A DNA stretch of 43,710 bases from Variovorax sp. OV329 (GCF_900114785.1 NZ_FOUG01000028.1:1-43710); one strand, 5' to 3'; positions 1 through 8,798 are shown, numbered from the stretch's first letter. The notes: generated by a model from the sequence alone, not told the origin. Numbers and translations: made by a program.

Positions 1-38
1 CAGGCAAGCCAGCCGCCCAGAACAGCCAAGCTGCTCAT
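1..38 (-). CDS. 5' end of a divergent gene, cut by the window edge
   Basis: An ATG on the minus strand at 38 opens a frame reading MSSLAVLGGWLA before the window ends. An AGGAG-like ribosome site lies 7 bases upstream of it. The short hydrophobic start could be a signal peptide or first membrane segment. It would be transcribed away from the LysR gene at 181, the usual layout of a LysR regulator and its target. Only 12 codons are visible, so the product cannot be named. A second open frame with an upstream ATG exists, so the start is uncertain. Confidence 0.35.
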   Translation of the reverse strand, partial: MSSLAVLGGWLA

Positions 39-125
39 CTCCGTGCTCCTGCTCTTGCTGTCCCCGTAGGGAGGGAGGCATCCATTACATCTCCTGTGAA
101 TGCCCGAATGATGGGCGCCCGCAAG

Positions 126-140
126 ACATTCATCCAATGT
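126..140. promoter_or_regulatory. Dyad ACATT-N5-AATGT upstream of the LysR gene
   Basis: A perfect 5+5 bp inverted repeat with a 5 bp spacer lies 40 bp before the LysR start codon, in the gap shared with the partial divergent gene. Flanking it symmetrically gives a T-N11-A-like layout, the known form of LysR recognition sites. Its role as an operator is inferred from position and symmetry only. Confidence 0.35.
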
Positions 141-180
141 ATTTCCTCCATTCCAGATTTATCGTCAACAATACTTCTGA

Positions 181-1080
181 ATGCGATACGACCTCAACCT
201 GCTGCCCATCTTCGTGGCCTTGTTGGAAGAGCGCAGCGTGACGCGCGCTGCGGACCGCCTGGGCATGACCCAATCGGCGCTGTCCAACGCGTTGACGCGC
301 CTGCGCGCCATGCTGCAAGACCCGCTGTTCATCCGGGAGCGCTACGGCATGCGGCCGACACCGAAGGCTGAAGCGCTGGCACCCGCGCTGACATCGGCCT
401 TGGCTTCGCTGGACGCCGTGGTGCTCGGGCAGCAGGCCTTCGACCCGTCGCGGGCCGACCAGCTGATCACGATCGCGCCGAACAGCTACGTGGAATTCGT
501 GTTCGTGCCGGCCCTGGCGGCGCGGCTTCGAGAACTGGCACCCGGAATCCGCCTGCGCACCCTGCCCTTCGGCGCCGACATTGCCGCGACGGGTGTCACC
601 TCCGGCACCACGGCCATGGTGCTTGGCCGCATCACCGATGCACCTGACAACCTGGTCGTGCAGCAGGTGGCGGAAGACGGCCTGGCCTGCGTGGTGCGTG
701 CCGACCATCCGAAGGTCGGCGCCAGGATCACCAAGGCGCAGTACGAGCGCATGAAGCATGTGAACCTCATGCCGGCGGGAGGACGCCTGCGCGCAGGGCT
801 TTTCCAGGCCCTGGAGCGGGGAGGGCTCAAGAGGGACGTCGCGGTGACGGTCACCCACTTCATGTCGATCCCCGAGATCGTCGCAGCCACGGACTACTGT
901 GCGACGCTTCCGAAGCTGATCTGCCGGCGCCTGGCCGGCGATGCGAGGTTGAAGGTGTTGCCTGCGCCGGTCGACCTGGGTACTTTTCCGATGCAGATGG
1001 CCTGGCACGTGCGCTATCGCCACGACCCCGCGCATGTCTGGTTGCGCACCCTGGTCGCGGATGTGGCTGCGTCCCTGTAA
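181..1080 (+). CDS. LysR-family transcriptional regulator
   Basis: The 299 aa product has the length and layout of LysR regulators. An N-terminal winged helix-turn-helix (about residues 5-62) includes the typical EERSVTRAADRLGMTQSALS recognition region, followed by a linker helix and a periplasmic-binding-like effector domain from about residue 90. The opening DLNLLPIFVALLEERSVTRAA resembles the NodD/NahR-like branch, which often responds to aromatic or organic acid inducers. The gene faces away from the partial gene at the left edge, its likely target. Effector and target cannot be deduced from the sequence. The ATG at 181 puts the DNA-binding domain at its normal distance from the N-terminus. 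Confidence 0.9.
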   Translation: MRYDLNLLPIFVALLEERSVTRAADRLGMTQSALSNALTRLRAMLQDPLFIRERYGMRPTPKAEALAPALTSALASLDAVVLGQQAFDPSRADQLITIAPNSYVEFVFVPALAARLRELAPGIRLRTLPFGADIAATGVTSGTTAMVLGRITDAPDNLVVQQVAEDGLACVVRADHPKVGARITKAQYERMKHVNLMPAGGRLRAGLFQALERGGLKRDVAVTVTHFMSIPEIVAATDYCATLPKLICRRLAGDARLKVLPAPVDLGTFPMQMAWHVRYRHDPAHVWLRTLVADVAASL

Positions 1081-1241
1081 GCCGAACGTCTGCCCAGGAC
1101 GCCATGCGGCCTGACGCGAGGACGGCCGCGCGCCCACCACGCGCAATCAAAGCGTTCGACGAAGACCGATGCCTCTGCTAGGATTTTTCGGAGAACGATT
1201 GGCCCCGCATCCCGACAGTCCATGGCGAAAGGACTCAGGTC

Positions 1242-1970
1242 ATGACGAATGCTGTGTTCGCTTATTGCGGCCCGCCCGCTTTCCCGGATGAGCTCTGGAC
1301 ACGCTGGAATCCCGATCCGCTGCTGCTCGCGGTGCTGGCCGCGCTGGCGTTCCTGATTGCTCGCCGCGCCGCCGAGCCCCGTGCCGGATGGGGCGCCATG
1401 GCGCTCGTGGTCCTGGTCTTCATCTCGCCCCTGTGCGCGCTGTCGTCGGCCCTGTTCTCGGTGCGCGTGCTGCACCACGTGATCCTCGTCGGTGCCGTCG
1501 CACCCTTGCTGGCATTGGCGTTTCCCTGGCGCGGCGCCGCGCGCGTGCCACTGGCGATGCTGGTGGCCGTGCATGCCGTGGTGCTGTGGCTCTGGCACGC
1601 GCCGGGGCCCTATGGCTGGGGCCTTGCGAGCGTACCGGCCTACTGGCTCATGCAGGTCACGCTGCTGGGCAGCGGCTGGCTCATGTGGCGCGCGATCCTC
1701 GCGCCGGCTGCGCACGGTGGGCCGGCGCTGATCGCGCTGGCAGTCACGATCGGGCAGATGGGCCTGCTGGGTGCGCTGCTCGTGTTCGCCACGGTGCCGC
1801 TGTACCCGGCGCACTTCGCAAGCACGCTGGCCTGGGGCTTCACGCCGCTGGGCGACCAGCAGCTCGCCGGGTTGCTGATGTGGGTCCCGGCCATGCTGCC
1901 CTATCTTGCAATAGGTCTATGGCTCGCATGGGCCAGCCTGCGGCCCTCGCCGGCCGAGGCCGCCCTGTGA
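1242..1970 (+). CDS. Cytochrome c oxidase assembly protein, Caa3-type CtaG family
   Basis: This 242 aa polytopic membrane protein has six or seven hydrophobic stretches. The segment with a histidine just before a long helix (LHHVILVGAVAPLLALAFP) and the WHAPGPYGWGL region fit the Caa3_CtaG family (PF09678). Members help mature cytochrome c oxidase, probably in copper delivery. It is not homologous to the periplasmic Cox11-type protein that shares the CtaG name. Its stop overlaps the GTG start of the next gene, and oxidase subunit genes follow 1 kb downstream. Family and context agree; its precise biochemical step is inferred. Confidence 0.8.
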   Translation: MTNAVFAYCGPPAFPDELWTRWNPDPLLLAVLAALAFLIARRAAEPRAGWGAMALVVLVFISPLCALSSALFSVRVLHHVILVGAVAPLLALAFPWRGAARVPLAMLVAVHAVVLWLWHAPGPYGWGLASVPAYWLMQVTLLGSGWLMWRAILAPAAHGGPALIALAVTIGQMGLLGALLVFATVPLYPAHFASTLAWGFTPLGDQQLAGLLMWVPAMLPYLAIGLWLAWASLRPSPAEAAL

Positions 1971-2479
1971 CGACGCTGCTCAAGTTCGTCCACCTGGCAG
2001 CCATCGCCATCTGGTCGGGAGGCCTGCTGGCCCTGCCCTACCTGTTCTGGCAAAGGCGCACGCTGGCAGCCGGCACCGAGCTCGACCGCCTGCACCGCAT
2101 CGTGCGGCTGGTCTACGTCGAACTCACGTCGCCGGCCGCATTCATCGCCATCGGCAGCGGCACCGCATTGATCTTCCTGCAGGCGACCTTCGAGGAGTGG
2201 TTCTCCATCAAGATGCTGCTGGTGGGCATCATGGCGATGCTGCACGTGGTGGCCGGGCTGGTGATGCACCAGCTGTTCTCGCCGCGGGGCCGCTTCGGCG
2301 GCTTTTCCTTCGTGGCGCTGTCGGGCACCTACGCGGTGCTGATCGTCGCGATCCTGTGGGTGGTGCTGGCCAAGCCGCACATCGATTCGAACCAGTTCGC
2401 GGCGCACCTGTTCGAGCCCGGCGCGCTCTCACGCCTGTGGCATCAGTTCTTCGGCGACACCAGGATGCCGATCCCATGA
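1967..2479 (+). CDS. CopD-like integral membrane protein
   Basis: The 170 aa product has about four transmembrane helices. It opens with LLKFVHLAAIAIWSGGLLALP, whose histidine in the first helix and WSGG turn are typical of CopD-domain (PF05425) and related haem- or copper-handling membrane proteins. I start it at the GTG at 1967, which overlaps the preceding stop (GTGA) and suggests translational coupling. Its 3' end overlaps the convergent DUF2231 gene by 37 bp. Beside CtaG and oxidase genes it probably helps copper supply or oxidase maturation. No soluble copper-binding motif is visible, so that role is inference. Confidence 0.7.
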   Translation: MTTLLKFVHLAAIAIWSGGLLALPYLFWQRRTLAAGTELDRLHRIVRLVYVELTSPAAFIAIGSGTALIFLQATFEEWFSIKMLLVGIMAMLHVVAGLVMHQLFSPRGRFGGFSFVALSGTYAVLIVAILWVVLAKPHIDSNQFAAHLFEPGALSRLWHQFFGDTRMPIP

Positions 2480-2949
2480 TCGAACACCAGCTTGCCGCCG
2501 TGCCAGCCCGCGAAGCCGACCATGACGGAGGCGAGCACCGACAGCACCAGGCCGTGCGGCAGCACCGAGGCGGGGTCGGTCAGGCGCAGTCCCCAGCTTG
2601 CACCCGCGATGGCGACCAGGGTCATGGCGGCGATGGCGTGCGACCAGCTCGCCTCGTGCAGCCGAATGCCGCGCACCAGCAGCAGCTCGCCCGTGCCCAC
2701 GATGCTGGCCGCCACGCCGCTCCAGAAGGCCATGCCGGCGGCCCACAGGCCGGCGCGCAGCCAGAACGGATCGCCGCTCCACCAGTAGAAGACGTCGACG
2801 CCCAGCGTCGCCACCACGAAGGCCACGGGGAAGTGCACCAGCATCACGTGGATCGGATGCCCGACCAGCGCAACCTTGGAGCCGACGTCGAGCCGCTCGA
2901 GTTCGAGCAGCACCTCGCTGCGCGCGCGGGGGGTGTCTTGCCTTGCCAT
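2443..2949 (-). CDS. DUF2231 family membrane protein
   Basis: This 168 aa protein has four predicted membrane helices. Residues about 29-42 read VGHPIHVMLVHFPV, the conserved HP-x-H signature at the start of DUF2231 proteins (PF09990), whose function is unknown. The ATG at 2949 lies just before that domain and 21 bp from the divergent oxidase subunit II start, so the two genes share a promoter region. Longer in-frame extensions upstream are antisense to oxidase subunit II and were not used. The 3' end overlaps the CopD-like gene. DUF2231 proteins often sit near respiratory or haem genes, which fits here without proving a function. Confidence 0.75.
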   Translation of the reverse strand: MARQDTPRARSEVLLELERLDVGSKVALVGHPIHVMLVHFPVAFVVATLGVDVFYWWSGDPFWLRAGLWAAGMAFWSGVAASIVGTGELLLVRGIRLHEASWSHAIAAMTLVAIAGASWGLRLTDPASVLPHGLVLSVLASVMVGFAGWHGGKLVFDHGIGILVSPKN

Positions 2950-2970
2950 GCGGACCCTTCCTTGCCTCGG

Positions 2971-3702
2971 ATGATGCGGGCGATGCGCGGCCATCCTAGC
3001 CGCTCGCGCGCCGCGCTCCAAGCCGTGTCGCCGGTGGCCCTGCTCGCGCTGGCCGGCTGCAAAGGTCCGCTGTCGACCCTGCATCCGGCAGGGCCGGCGG
3101 CGCACTCCATCGCCACGATGTGGTGGGTGATGCTGATCGGCGCGGCCGTGCTGTTCCTGCTGGTCGTCGGCATCTTCGTACTTGTGGTCCGGCGCCCGGG
3201 CTGGGACTCGAGCGTGTCGCCCGCGCGGTGGATCGTGCTCGGTGGCCTGGTGCTGCCGGCCTTCGTGCTGCTGCCGCTGCTGGCCTACGGGCTGGTCACC
3301 GGCGAGCGCCTGCTGCCGCTGCCAGGCAGCCAGGCGCCGCAGCGCATCGAGGCGCAGGCCGCGCAGTGGGAATGGACCTTCCGCTACCCCGCCCATGGCG
3401 GCGTCCAGACCCGCAACGTGCTGCTGCTGCCGGCAGGCACGCCGGTCGACATGGTGGTGACCAGCAAGGACGTGATCCACGCCTTCTGGGTGCCGCGCCT
3501 GGCCGGCAAGATCGATGCGGTGCCTGGCAAGGTCAACCGGCTGCGAATCCAGGCCGACCAGCCCGGCCGCTACGAAGGCACCTGCGACGAGTTCTGCGGG
3601 GTCGGCCATGCGGGCATGCGCTTCGCGGTCATCGTCCACCGGCCGGAGGACTTCCAGGCCGCGATGGCCCAGGCGCTGGCGGCACCGGAGGCAAGGCAAT
3701 GA
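2971..3702 (+). CDS. Cytochrome c oxidase subunit II (lipoprotein, CuA domain)
   Basis: The 243 aa product carries the binuclear CuA electron entry site of a haem-copper oxidase. A lipoprotein signal ends at LLALAGC near residue 30. Two transmembrane helices follow, then the cupredoxin domain with QWEWTF, the first histidine in DVIHAFWVPRLAGK, and the ligand cluster CDEFCGVGHAGM giving the C, E, C, H and M ligands. There is no C-terminal cytochrome c domain, so this is not a caa3-type subunit. Adjacent start codons at 2971 and 2974 are both possible. Its stop overlaps the next start (ATGA), indicating an operon with subunit I. Confidence 0.9.
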   Translation: MMRAMRGHPSRSRAALQAVSPVALLALAGCKGPLSTLHPAGPAAHSIATMWWVMLIGAAVLFLLVVGIFVLVVRRPGWDSSVSPARWIVLGGLVLPAFVLLPLLAYGLVTGERLLPLPGSQAPQRIEAQAAQWEWTFRYPAHGGVQTRNVLLLPAGTPVDMVVTSKDVIHAFWVPRLAGKIDAVPGKVNRLRIQADQPGRYEGTCDEFCGVGHAGMRFAVIVHRPEDFQAAMAQALAAPEARQ

Positions 3703-6236
3703 CCGGCCCCGTCGACCCGAAGCCGCAACGCGGCCGCGCGCTGCGCCTGCACCGCCAGCTGGACAGGATCTGGGCCACCGGCCCGGGCTGGCAGCGGCTT
3801 GCGGCGGTCAACCACTCGGTCATCGGGATGCGGATGTTCATCACATCCTTCGTCTTCTTCCTCATCGCCGGCGTGCTGGGCATGCTGACGCGCGTGCAGC
3901 TCGCCTCGCCGCGCTCGGCCTTCCTCGATGCCGAGACCTACAACCAGGTCTTCACGGTGCACGGCTCGATGATGCTGTTCCTCTTCGCCATCCCGATGGT
4001 GGAGAGCTTCGCGGTCTACCTCACGCCCAAGATCCTGGGCACCCGCGACTTCGCCTTTCCGCGGCTGACCGCCTACGGCTACTGGTGCTACCTCTTCGGT
4101 GCCACGATCGTCACCGTGTCGCTGATCCTGGGCGTCGCGCCCAACAGCGGCTGGTTCATGTACACGCCGCTGAGCTCCAACGTGTACACGCCCGGCGTCA
4201 ACGCGGACATCTGGCTGCTGGGCATCACCTTCGTCGAGATCTCGGCACTGTCGCTGGCGGTGGAGATCACGGTTTCGGTGCTGAAGATGCGGGCGCCGGG
4301 CATGTCGCTGGACCGCATGCCGATCTTCGGGTGGTACATCCTGGTCACGGCGCTGATGATGCTGGTGGCCTTTCCGCCGCTGATCCTGGGCTCGATCCTG
4401 CTGGAGCTGGAGCGCGCCTTCGGCCTGCCCTTCTTCGACCCGACCCGCGGCGGCGACTCGCTGCTGTGGCAGCACCTGTTCTGGCTGTTCGGGCATCCGG
4501 ACGTCTACATCATCTTCCTGCCGATGGCGGGCGTGCTGTCGACCCTGATCCCGGTGTTCGCCAACCGGCGGCTGGTGGGCTACCGCGCGATCGTGGTCGC
4601 GATCATCGCGCTGGCCTTCCTGAGCTTCGGCATCTGGGTGCACCACATGTTCACGGTAGGCATCCCGCACCTGGCGCTGGGCTTCTTCTCGGCCGGCTCG
4701 GCCATCGTCGCGGTGCCCACCGCGGTGCAGATCTTCGCCTGGCTCGCGACGCTCTCGCACGGCCGCCCGCGCTGGGGCATGCCGATGCTCTACATCTTCG
4801 GCTTCTTCTTCGTCTTCGCGATGGGCGGGCTCACCGGCGTGATGCTCGCGATGGTGCCCTTCGACTGGCAGGCGCACGACACCTACTTCGTAGTCGCGCA
4901 CATGCACTACGTGGTGGCCGGCGCGCTGGCCTTCCCCATGCTGGCGGCGCTGTACTACTGGCTGCCCTTGCTGACCGGGCGCACTGCGGTCGAGCGGCTC
5001 TCGGTGCTCGCCTTCTGGCTGATCTTCATGGGCTTCAACCTGACCTTCTTCATGATGCACCTGACCGGGCTCATGGGCATGCCGCGGCGGGTCTTCAGCT
5101 ACCGCGGCGACGAGGGGTGGAACTGGCTCAACCTGCTGTCGTCCGTGGGCAGCTTCGTGATGACCATCGGCTTCGGCCTGCTCATCATCGACCTGGTGGT
5201 GCAGCTGCGCCACGGCCGCCGCGTGCGGCGCGACCCCTGGGGCGGCACCACCTTCGAGTGGGCGATGAAGATGCCGCCCGCCTCCTATGCCTTCGCCTCG
5301 ATTCCGCACGTGGGGCCGCAGACCGACGCCGCGCCCATGGGCGAAGTCGCGCTCTCGCTCGCGCGCGGCGAAGGCTACCTGGGCTCGACCCGCCACGGCT
5401 GGCAGGAGACCCTGGGCGTGCACGTGACAAGCGGCAAGCCGGAGCAATTGATCGTGCTGCCGAACCCGACCTACCTGCCCCTGGTCACGGCGCTCGTCAC
5501 CTGCGGCGTGGTGCTGGGTTTCCTGATCAAGGCCTACTGGGTGTCGCTGGGGCTCGCACTGCTCACCTTCGGCCTGTTCGTCTTCGCTGGCCGGCATGCG
5601 GGCCTGCCGCGCGACCACGGGCCGCTGCCGGTGGGCCTCGGGGTTTCTGTGCCGCCGCACACCGAGGCGGCCAGCCCGCCCGCCTGGCTGGCGCTGATCT
5701 GCGCGCTGATGGCCAACGGCACGCTGTTCAGCTCGCTGGTGTTCGGCACCTTCTACCTCTGGCTGGCCGGTGCCGACTGGCAGAAGATGCAGGCGCCCTC
5801 GCCCAGCCTGCTGGCTGCCCTGGGGACCCTCGCCTGCCTGCTCGTCGCCGCGGCGGCGTCGCGCGGCTCGCTGAAGGCCGTGACCGGCGGCGGCAAGGCA
5901 TCGGGCTGGATGGCGCTCGGCGCCCTCGCGCTGGTCGCAGCGGCGACCGGGGCCATTCAGATGATCCTGGGCGTCACGCCGCATCCGCGTACGCACGCGC
6001 TGGGCGCCACGGCCTCGGTGCTGCTGGGCTACGTGGCGCTGCATGCGGGCGCCGGCCTGCTGTTCCTGGCCAGCAACTTCCAGCGCGTTCGCAATGGCTA
6101 CATCTCGCGCCGCCGTTTCACCGACCTGCGGCTGACCCGGCTGTGGCTCGACTACACGCTGGTGACGGCGGTCATCGCGGTCGGCCTGGTGCTGTCGCTG
6201 CCGGCCCTGGTGGGCGTCCTGGGGGTGCGGCCATGA
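3699..6236 (+). CDS. Cytochrome c oxidase, fused subunits I and III
   Basis: The 845 aa product joins a full subunit I (about residues 30-560) to a shorter subunit III-like helical domain (about 640-845). Haem a ligands are His88 (VHGSMMLF) and His403. Haem a3 ligand is His401 (AHMHYVV). CuB ligands are His266 plus His315 and His316. Tyr270 occupies the cross-linked tyrosine position in FGHPDVY. A-type oxidases usually have Glu two residues after this CuB histidine; here it is Asp268. The domain III part ends with a long LGYVALHAGAGLLFLA helix. It reduces O2 to water and pumps protons in the inner membrane. The I+III fusion is known from some bacteria but is not the usual betaproteobacterial CtaD/CtaE arrangement. 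Confidence 0.92.
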   Translation: MTGPVDPKPQRGRALRLHRQLDRIWATGPGWQRLAAVNHSVIGMRMFITSFVFFLIAGVLGMLTRVQLASPRSAFLDAETYNQVFTVHGSMMLFLFAIPMVESFAVYLTPKILGTRDFAFPRLTAYGYWCYLFGATIVTVSLILGVAPNSGWFMYTPLSSNVYTPGVNADIWLLGITFVEISALSLAVEITVSVLKMRAPGMSLDRMPIFGWYILVTALMMLVAFPPLILGSILLELERAFGLPFFDPTRGGDSLLWQHLFWLFGHPDVYIIFLPMAGVLSTLIPVFANRRLVGYRAIVVAIIALAFLSFGIWVHHMFTVGIPHLALGFFSAGSAIVAVPTAVQIFAWLATLSHGRPRWGMPMLYIFGFFFVFAMGGLTGVMLAMVPFDWQAHDTYFVVAHMHYVVAGALAFPMLAALYYWLPLLTGRTAVERLSVLAFWLIFMGFNLTFFMMHLTGLMGMPRRVFSYRGDEGWNWLNLLSSVGSFVMTIGFGLLIIDLVVQLRHGRRVRRDPWGGTTFEWAMKMPPASYAFASIPHVGPQTDAAPMGEVALSLARGEGYLGSTRHGWQETLGVHVTSGKPEQLIVLPNPTYLPLVTALVTCGVVLGFLIKAYWVSLGLALLTFGLFVFAGRHAGLPRDHGPLPVGLGVSVPPHTEAASPPAWLALICALMANGTLFSSLVFGTFYLWLAGADWQKMQAPSPSLLAALGTLACLLVAAAASRGSLKAVTGGGKASGWMALGALALVAAATGAIQMILGVTPHPRTHALGATASVLLGYVALHAGAGLLFLASNFQRVRNGYISRRRFTDLRLTRLWLDYTLVTAVIAVGLVLSLPALVGVLGVRP

Positions 6237-6571
6237 ACGCGGTGACGGTGCCGCCGCGGCGCGCCGGGTGGCTGGCGGCCGGCTTCGTCGTCTGGTGCAT
6301 CGCGCTGGTGGCGCTGTACGCGCTGCATGCGATCGGCTGCGGCTTCGGCTGGTCGGCAGGCACGCTGCGCTGGAGCTTGATCCTCGTCTTCGCCGCGCAC
6401 CTGGCGGTGATCGGCTGGATGTGGGGCAATTTCGCCCGCGCAGCGCCCGGCCCGGAAGCCGGCGCAACCGGCCTCTTCCTCCACATGGCGATCGTCTGGG
6501 CGACCATCGCCGCATTCGCGAGCACCGTGCTCGCGCTCGGGCCGCCACTGCTGCTCACGACCTGCATCTGA
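6233..6571 (+). CDS. Small membrane protein ending the oxidase operon
   Basis: A 112 aa protein with three hydrophobic segments (about residues 11-33, 46-68 and 82-107). Its ATG overlaps the stop of the fused subunit I+III gene (ATGA), so it is almost certainly co-translated with the oxidase. I recognise no family motif. By size, membrane topology and position it may be a subunit IV-like accessory chain or a remaining piece of the subunit III helices, which would complement the short III domain fused to subunit I. Both ideas are inference. Confidence 0.65.
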   Translation: MNAVTVPPRRAGWLAAGFVVWCIALVALYALHAIGCGFGWSAGTLRWSLILVFAAHLAVIGWMWGNFARAAPGPEAGATGLFLHMAIVWATIAAFASTVLALGPPLLLTTCI

Positions 6572-6625
6572 GCGGCGCAAGCCGATGAACCGACCCTCGC
6601 TCGCGGGACACGCCCGGACGCGCGC

Positions 6626-7603
6626 TCACTCGATGGCGACCTTGGCATCCTTGACCAGTTTGGCGTACTTGGCGGTGTCGTCCTTGATCTGCGTGGCCAT
6701 CTGCGCCGGCGTGTCGCCCACGGGCTCGGCACCGATCTCCTCCATCCGCTTCTTGAACTCGGGCGACTGCATGATCTTCACCATCTCCGCGTTGAGCTTG
6801 GCGACCACTTCCTTCGGCGTTCCGGCAGGCGCCAGGATGCCGAACCAGGTGCCCTGGTTGAAGTCCTTGATGCCGGATTCGGCCAGCGTCGGAACGTCCG
6901 GCAGCGTGCTGGAGCGCTTGTCCGTGGTCACGGCCAGGGCGCGCAGCTTGCCACCCTTGATGTGCTGCACCAGTGGCGTCAGGGTGTCGAAAGACATGTC
7001 CACCTGGCCGCCCAGCAGATCGGTGGTGAGGGGCGCACTCCCCTTGTAGGGCACGTGCAGCAGTTCCACGCCGGCAATGCCGGAGAACTGCGTGCCGATC
7101 AGGTGCTGGACCGTGCCGTTCCCGTTGGAACCGTAGGACAGCTTGCCCGGCGACGCCTTGGCCAATGCAATCAGGCTCTTCACATCGGTGGCCGGCGACT
7201 TCGCGTTGACGACCAGCACGTTGGGCACCAGCGCGACCGTGGTGATGGGCGCGAAGCTCTTCTCGAAGTCGTAGGGCAGCTTCTTGTACACGCTGGTCGC
7301 GATCGTATGGTGCACGGCGCCCATGAGCAGCGTGTAGCCGTCCGGCTTCGCCTTGGCGACATAGTCGGCGCCCACGGTGGCCCCGGCACCCGGCCTGCTT
7401 TCCACGATCACCGGTTGGCCCAGGCTTTGCGAGAGCGGCGTGGTGATGGCCCGCGCCAGCGAATCGGAACTGCCGCCCGGCGGGAAGGGCACCACCAGCG
7501 TGATCGGCTTCGCCGGCCAGGCCTGCGCGCCGGCGAGCGATGCGCAGAGCCCGAGCGAGGTGGCGGCAAGGACGGTGCGAGCACGGATGTTCCGGGTTTT
7601 CAT
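6626..7603 (-). CDS. Bug/TctC-family extracytoplasmic solute receptor
   Basis: The 325 aa product has an N-terminal signal peptide (cleavage near AGAQA, residue 26) and starts its mature part with WPAKPITLVVPFPPGGSSD, the hallmark of the Bug (TctC) receptors expanded in Burkholderiales. It also has VIVESRPGAGATVGADYVAK and the SYGSNGNGTVQHL ligand loop. Such receptors bind carboxylates in the periplasm for tripartite TctAB transporters, but no tctAB genes are present here. An AGGAGA ribosome site precedes the ATG. It lies 106 bp downstream of the tartrate/D-malate dehydrogenase gene on the same strand, so a hydroxy-dicarboxylate ligand is a reasonable inference. Confidence 0.9.
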   Translation of the reverse strand: MKTRNIRARTVLAATSLGLCASLAGAQAWPAKPITLVVPFPPGGSSDSLARAITTPLSQSLGQPVIVESRPGAGATVGADYVAKAKPDGYTLLMGAVHHTIATSVYKKLPYDFEKSFAPITTVALVPNVLVVNAKSPATDVKSLIALAKASPGKLSYGSNGNGTVQHLIGTQFSGIAGVELLHVPYKGSAPLTTDLLGGQVDMSFDTLTPLVQHIKGGKLRALAVTTDKRSSTLPDVPTLAESGIKDFNQGTWFGILAPAGTPKEVVAKLNAEMVKIMQSPEFKKRMEEIGAEPVGDTPAQMATQIKDDTAKYAKLVKDAKVAIE

Positions 7604-7709
7604 GGCTTGTCTCCTTATGGGTATGTCGCGCAGACGCGCATCGCGCGCGCCCGCGAATCGATTCAGGCAGAGGAGCCCTGGCCGCCGGTCGGCGCCAGGG
7701 CGGCGGACC

Positions 7710-8798
7710 TCAGGCCGCCTTGCGCTGGGCGCGGCCCACCACGAACTCGCACATGGCCTTGGTGACCTGCGCAGTCGTTGCCTTGCCGCCCAGGTCGCCG
7801 GTGTGCAGCGTCTTGTCGGCGGTGACCTTCTCGATGGCTTCCATCACGCGCCTGGCGGCAGCCGCCTCGCCCAGGTGCTCCAGCAGCATCACGACCGACC
7901 AGAAGGTGCCCACCGGGTTGGCCAGGCCCTTGCCCATGATGTCGAAGGCCGAGCCGTGGATGGGTTCGAACATGGAGGGATAGCGGCGCTCCGGGTCGAT
8001 GTTGCCGGTGGGAGCGATGCCCAGGCTGCCCGCCAGCGCGGCGGCCAGGTCGCTCAGGATGTCGGCATGCAGGTTGGTGGCGACGATGGTGTCCAGCGTC
8101 GCTGGCTTGTTGATCATGCGCGCCGTCGAGGCGTCGACCAGTTCCTTGTCCCACTTGACGTCCGGGAACTCCTTGGAGACCTGCAGCGCGATCTCGTCCC
8201 ACATGACCATCGCGTGGCGCTGTGCGTTGCTCTTGGTGATCACCGTCAGCAGCTTGCGGGGACGCGACTGGGCCAGCCTGAAGGCGAAGCGCATGATCCG
8301 CTCGACACCGGCGCGGGTCATGATCGACACGTCGGTGGCGGCCTCGATCGGGTGGCCCTGGTGCACGCGGCCGCCGACGCCGGAATACTCGCCTTCGGAG
8401 TTCTCGCGGACGATGACCCAGTTCAGGTCCTCCGGACCGCAGCGCTTGAGCGGGCTGTCGATGCCCGGCAGGATGCGGGTCGGACGCACGTTCGCATACT
8501 GGTCGAAGCCCTGGCAGATCTTCAGGCGCAGGCCCCACAGGGTGATGTGGTCGGGAATGTGCGGGTCGCCGGCCGAGCCGAACAGGATGGCGTCCTTGTC
8601 GCGGATGGCCTCCAGGCCGTCGTCGGGCATCATCACGCCGTGCTCGCGGAAGTAGTCGCCGCCCCAGTCGAAGTTCTCGAACTCGAAGCTGAAGCTGGCG
8701 CCCGCGGAAGCCAGCGCTTCCAGCACTTGCTGCCCGGCGGGCACGACTTCCTTGCCGATGCCGTCGCCGGGGATGGTTGCAATCTTGTAGGTCTTCAT
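7710..8798 (-). CDS. Tartrate dehydrogenase / D-malate dehydrogenase family
   Basis: The 362 aa product belongs to the NAD-dependent beta-decarboxylating dehydrogenases. It begins KIATIPGDGIGKEVVPAG, has the DWGGDYF segment typical of TtuC/DmlA proteins rather than LeuB, an arginine-rich substrate region (LRLKICQGFDQYANVRPTR), VRENSEGEYSGVGGR, and the metal-binding aspartates around TNLHADILSDLAA. It oxidises tartrate, D-malate or related 2-hydroxyacids in the cytoplasm. The ATG at 8798 has GGAGA 8 bases upstream; a longer in-frame start at 8864 adds no conserved residues. It faces a LysR gene and is followed by a Bug receptor. The exact substrate cannot be told from sequence. Confidence 0.88.
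   Translation of the reverse strand: MKTYKIATIPGDGIGKEVVPAGQQVLEALASAGASFSFEFENFDWGGDYFREHGVMMPDDGLEAIRDKDAILFGSAGDPHIPDHITLWGLRLKICQGFDQYANVRPTRILPGIDSPLKRCGPEDLNWVIVRENSEGEYSGVGGRVHQGHPIEAATDVSIMTRAGVERIMRFAFRLAQSRPRKLLTVITKSNAQRHAMVMWDEIALQVSKEFPDVKWDKELVDASTARMINKPATLDTIVATNLHADILSDLAAALAGSLGIAPTGNIDPERRYPSMFEPIHGSAFDIMGKGLANPVGTFWSVVMLLEHLGEAAAARRVMEAIEKVTADKTLHTGDLGGKATTAQVTKAMCEFVVGRAQRKAA

Noticed and set aside
2197..2970. N-terminal extension of oxidase subunit II
   Set aside because: The frame is open back to 2197, but this part is antisense to the DUF2231 gene; the lipoprotein signal begins near 2971.
3570..6548. Very long minus-strand open frame (992 codons) opposite the oxidase genes
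   Set aside because: It is the antisense shadow of the GC-rich fused subunit I+III gene, is full of Arg, His, Gln and Gly, and has no family motif.
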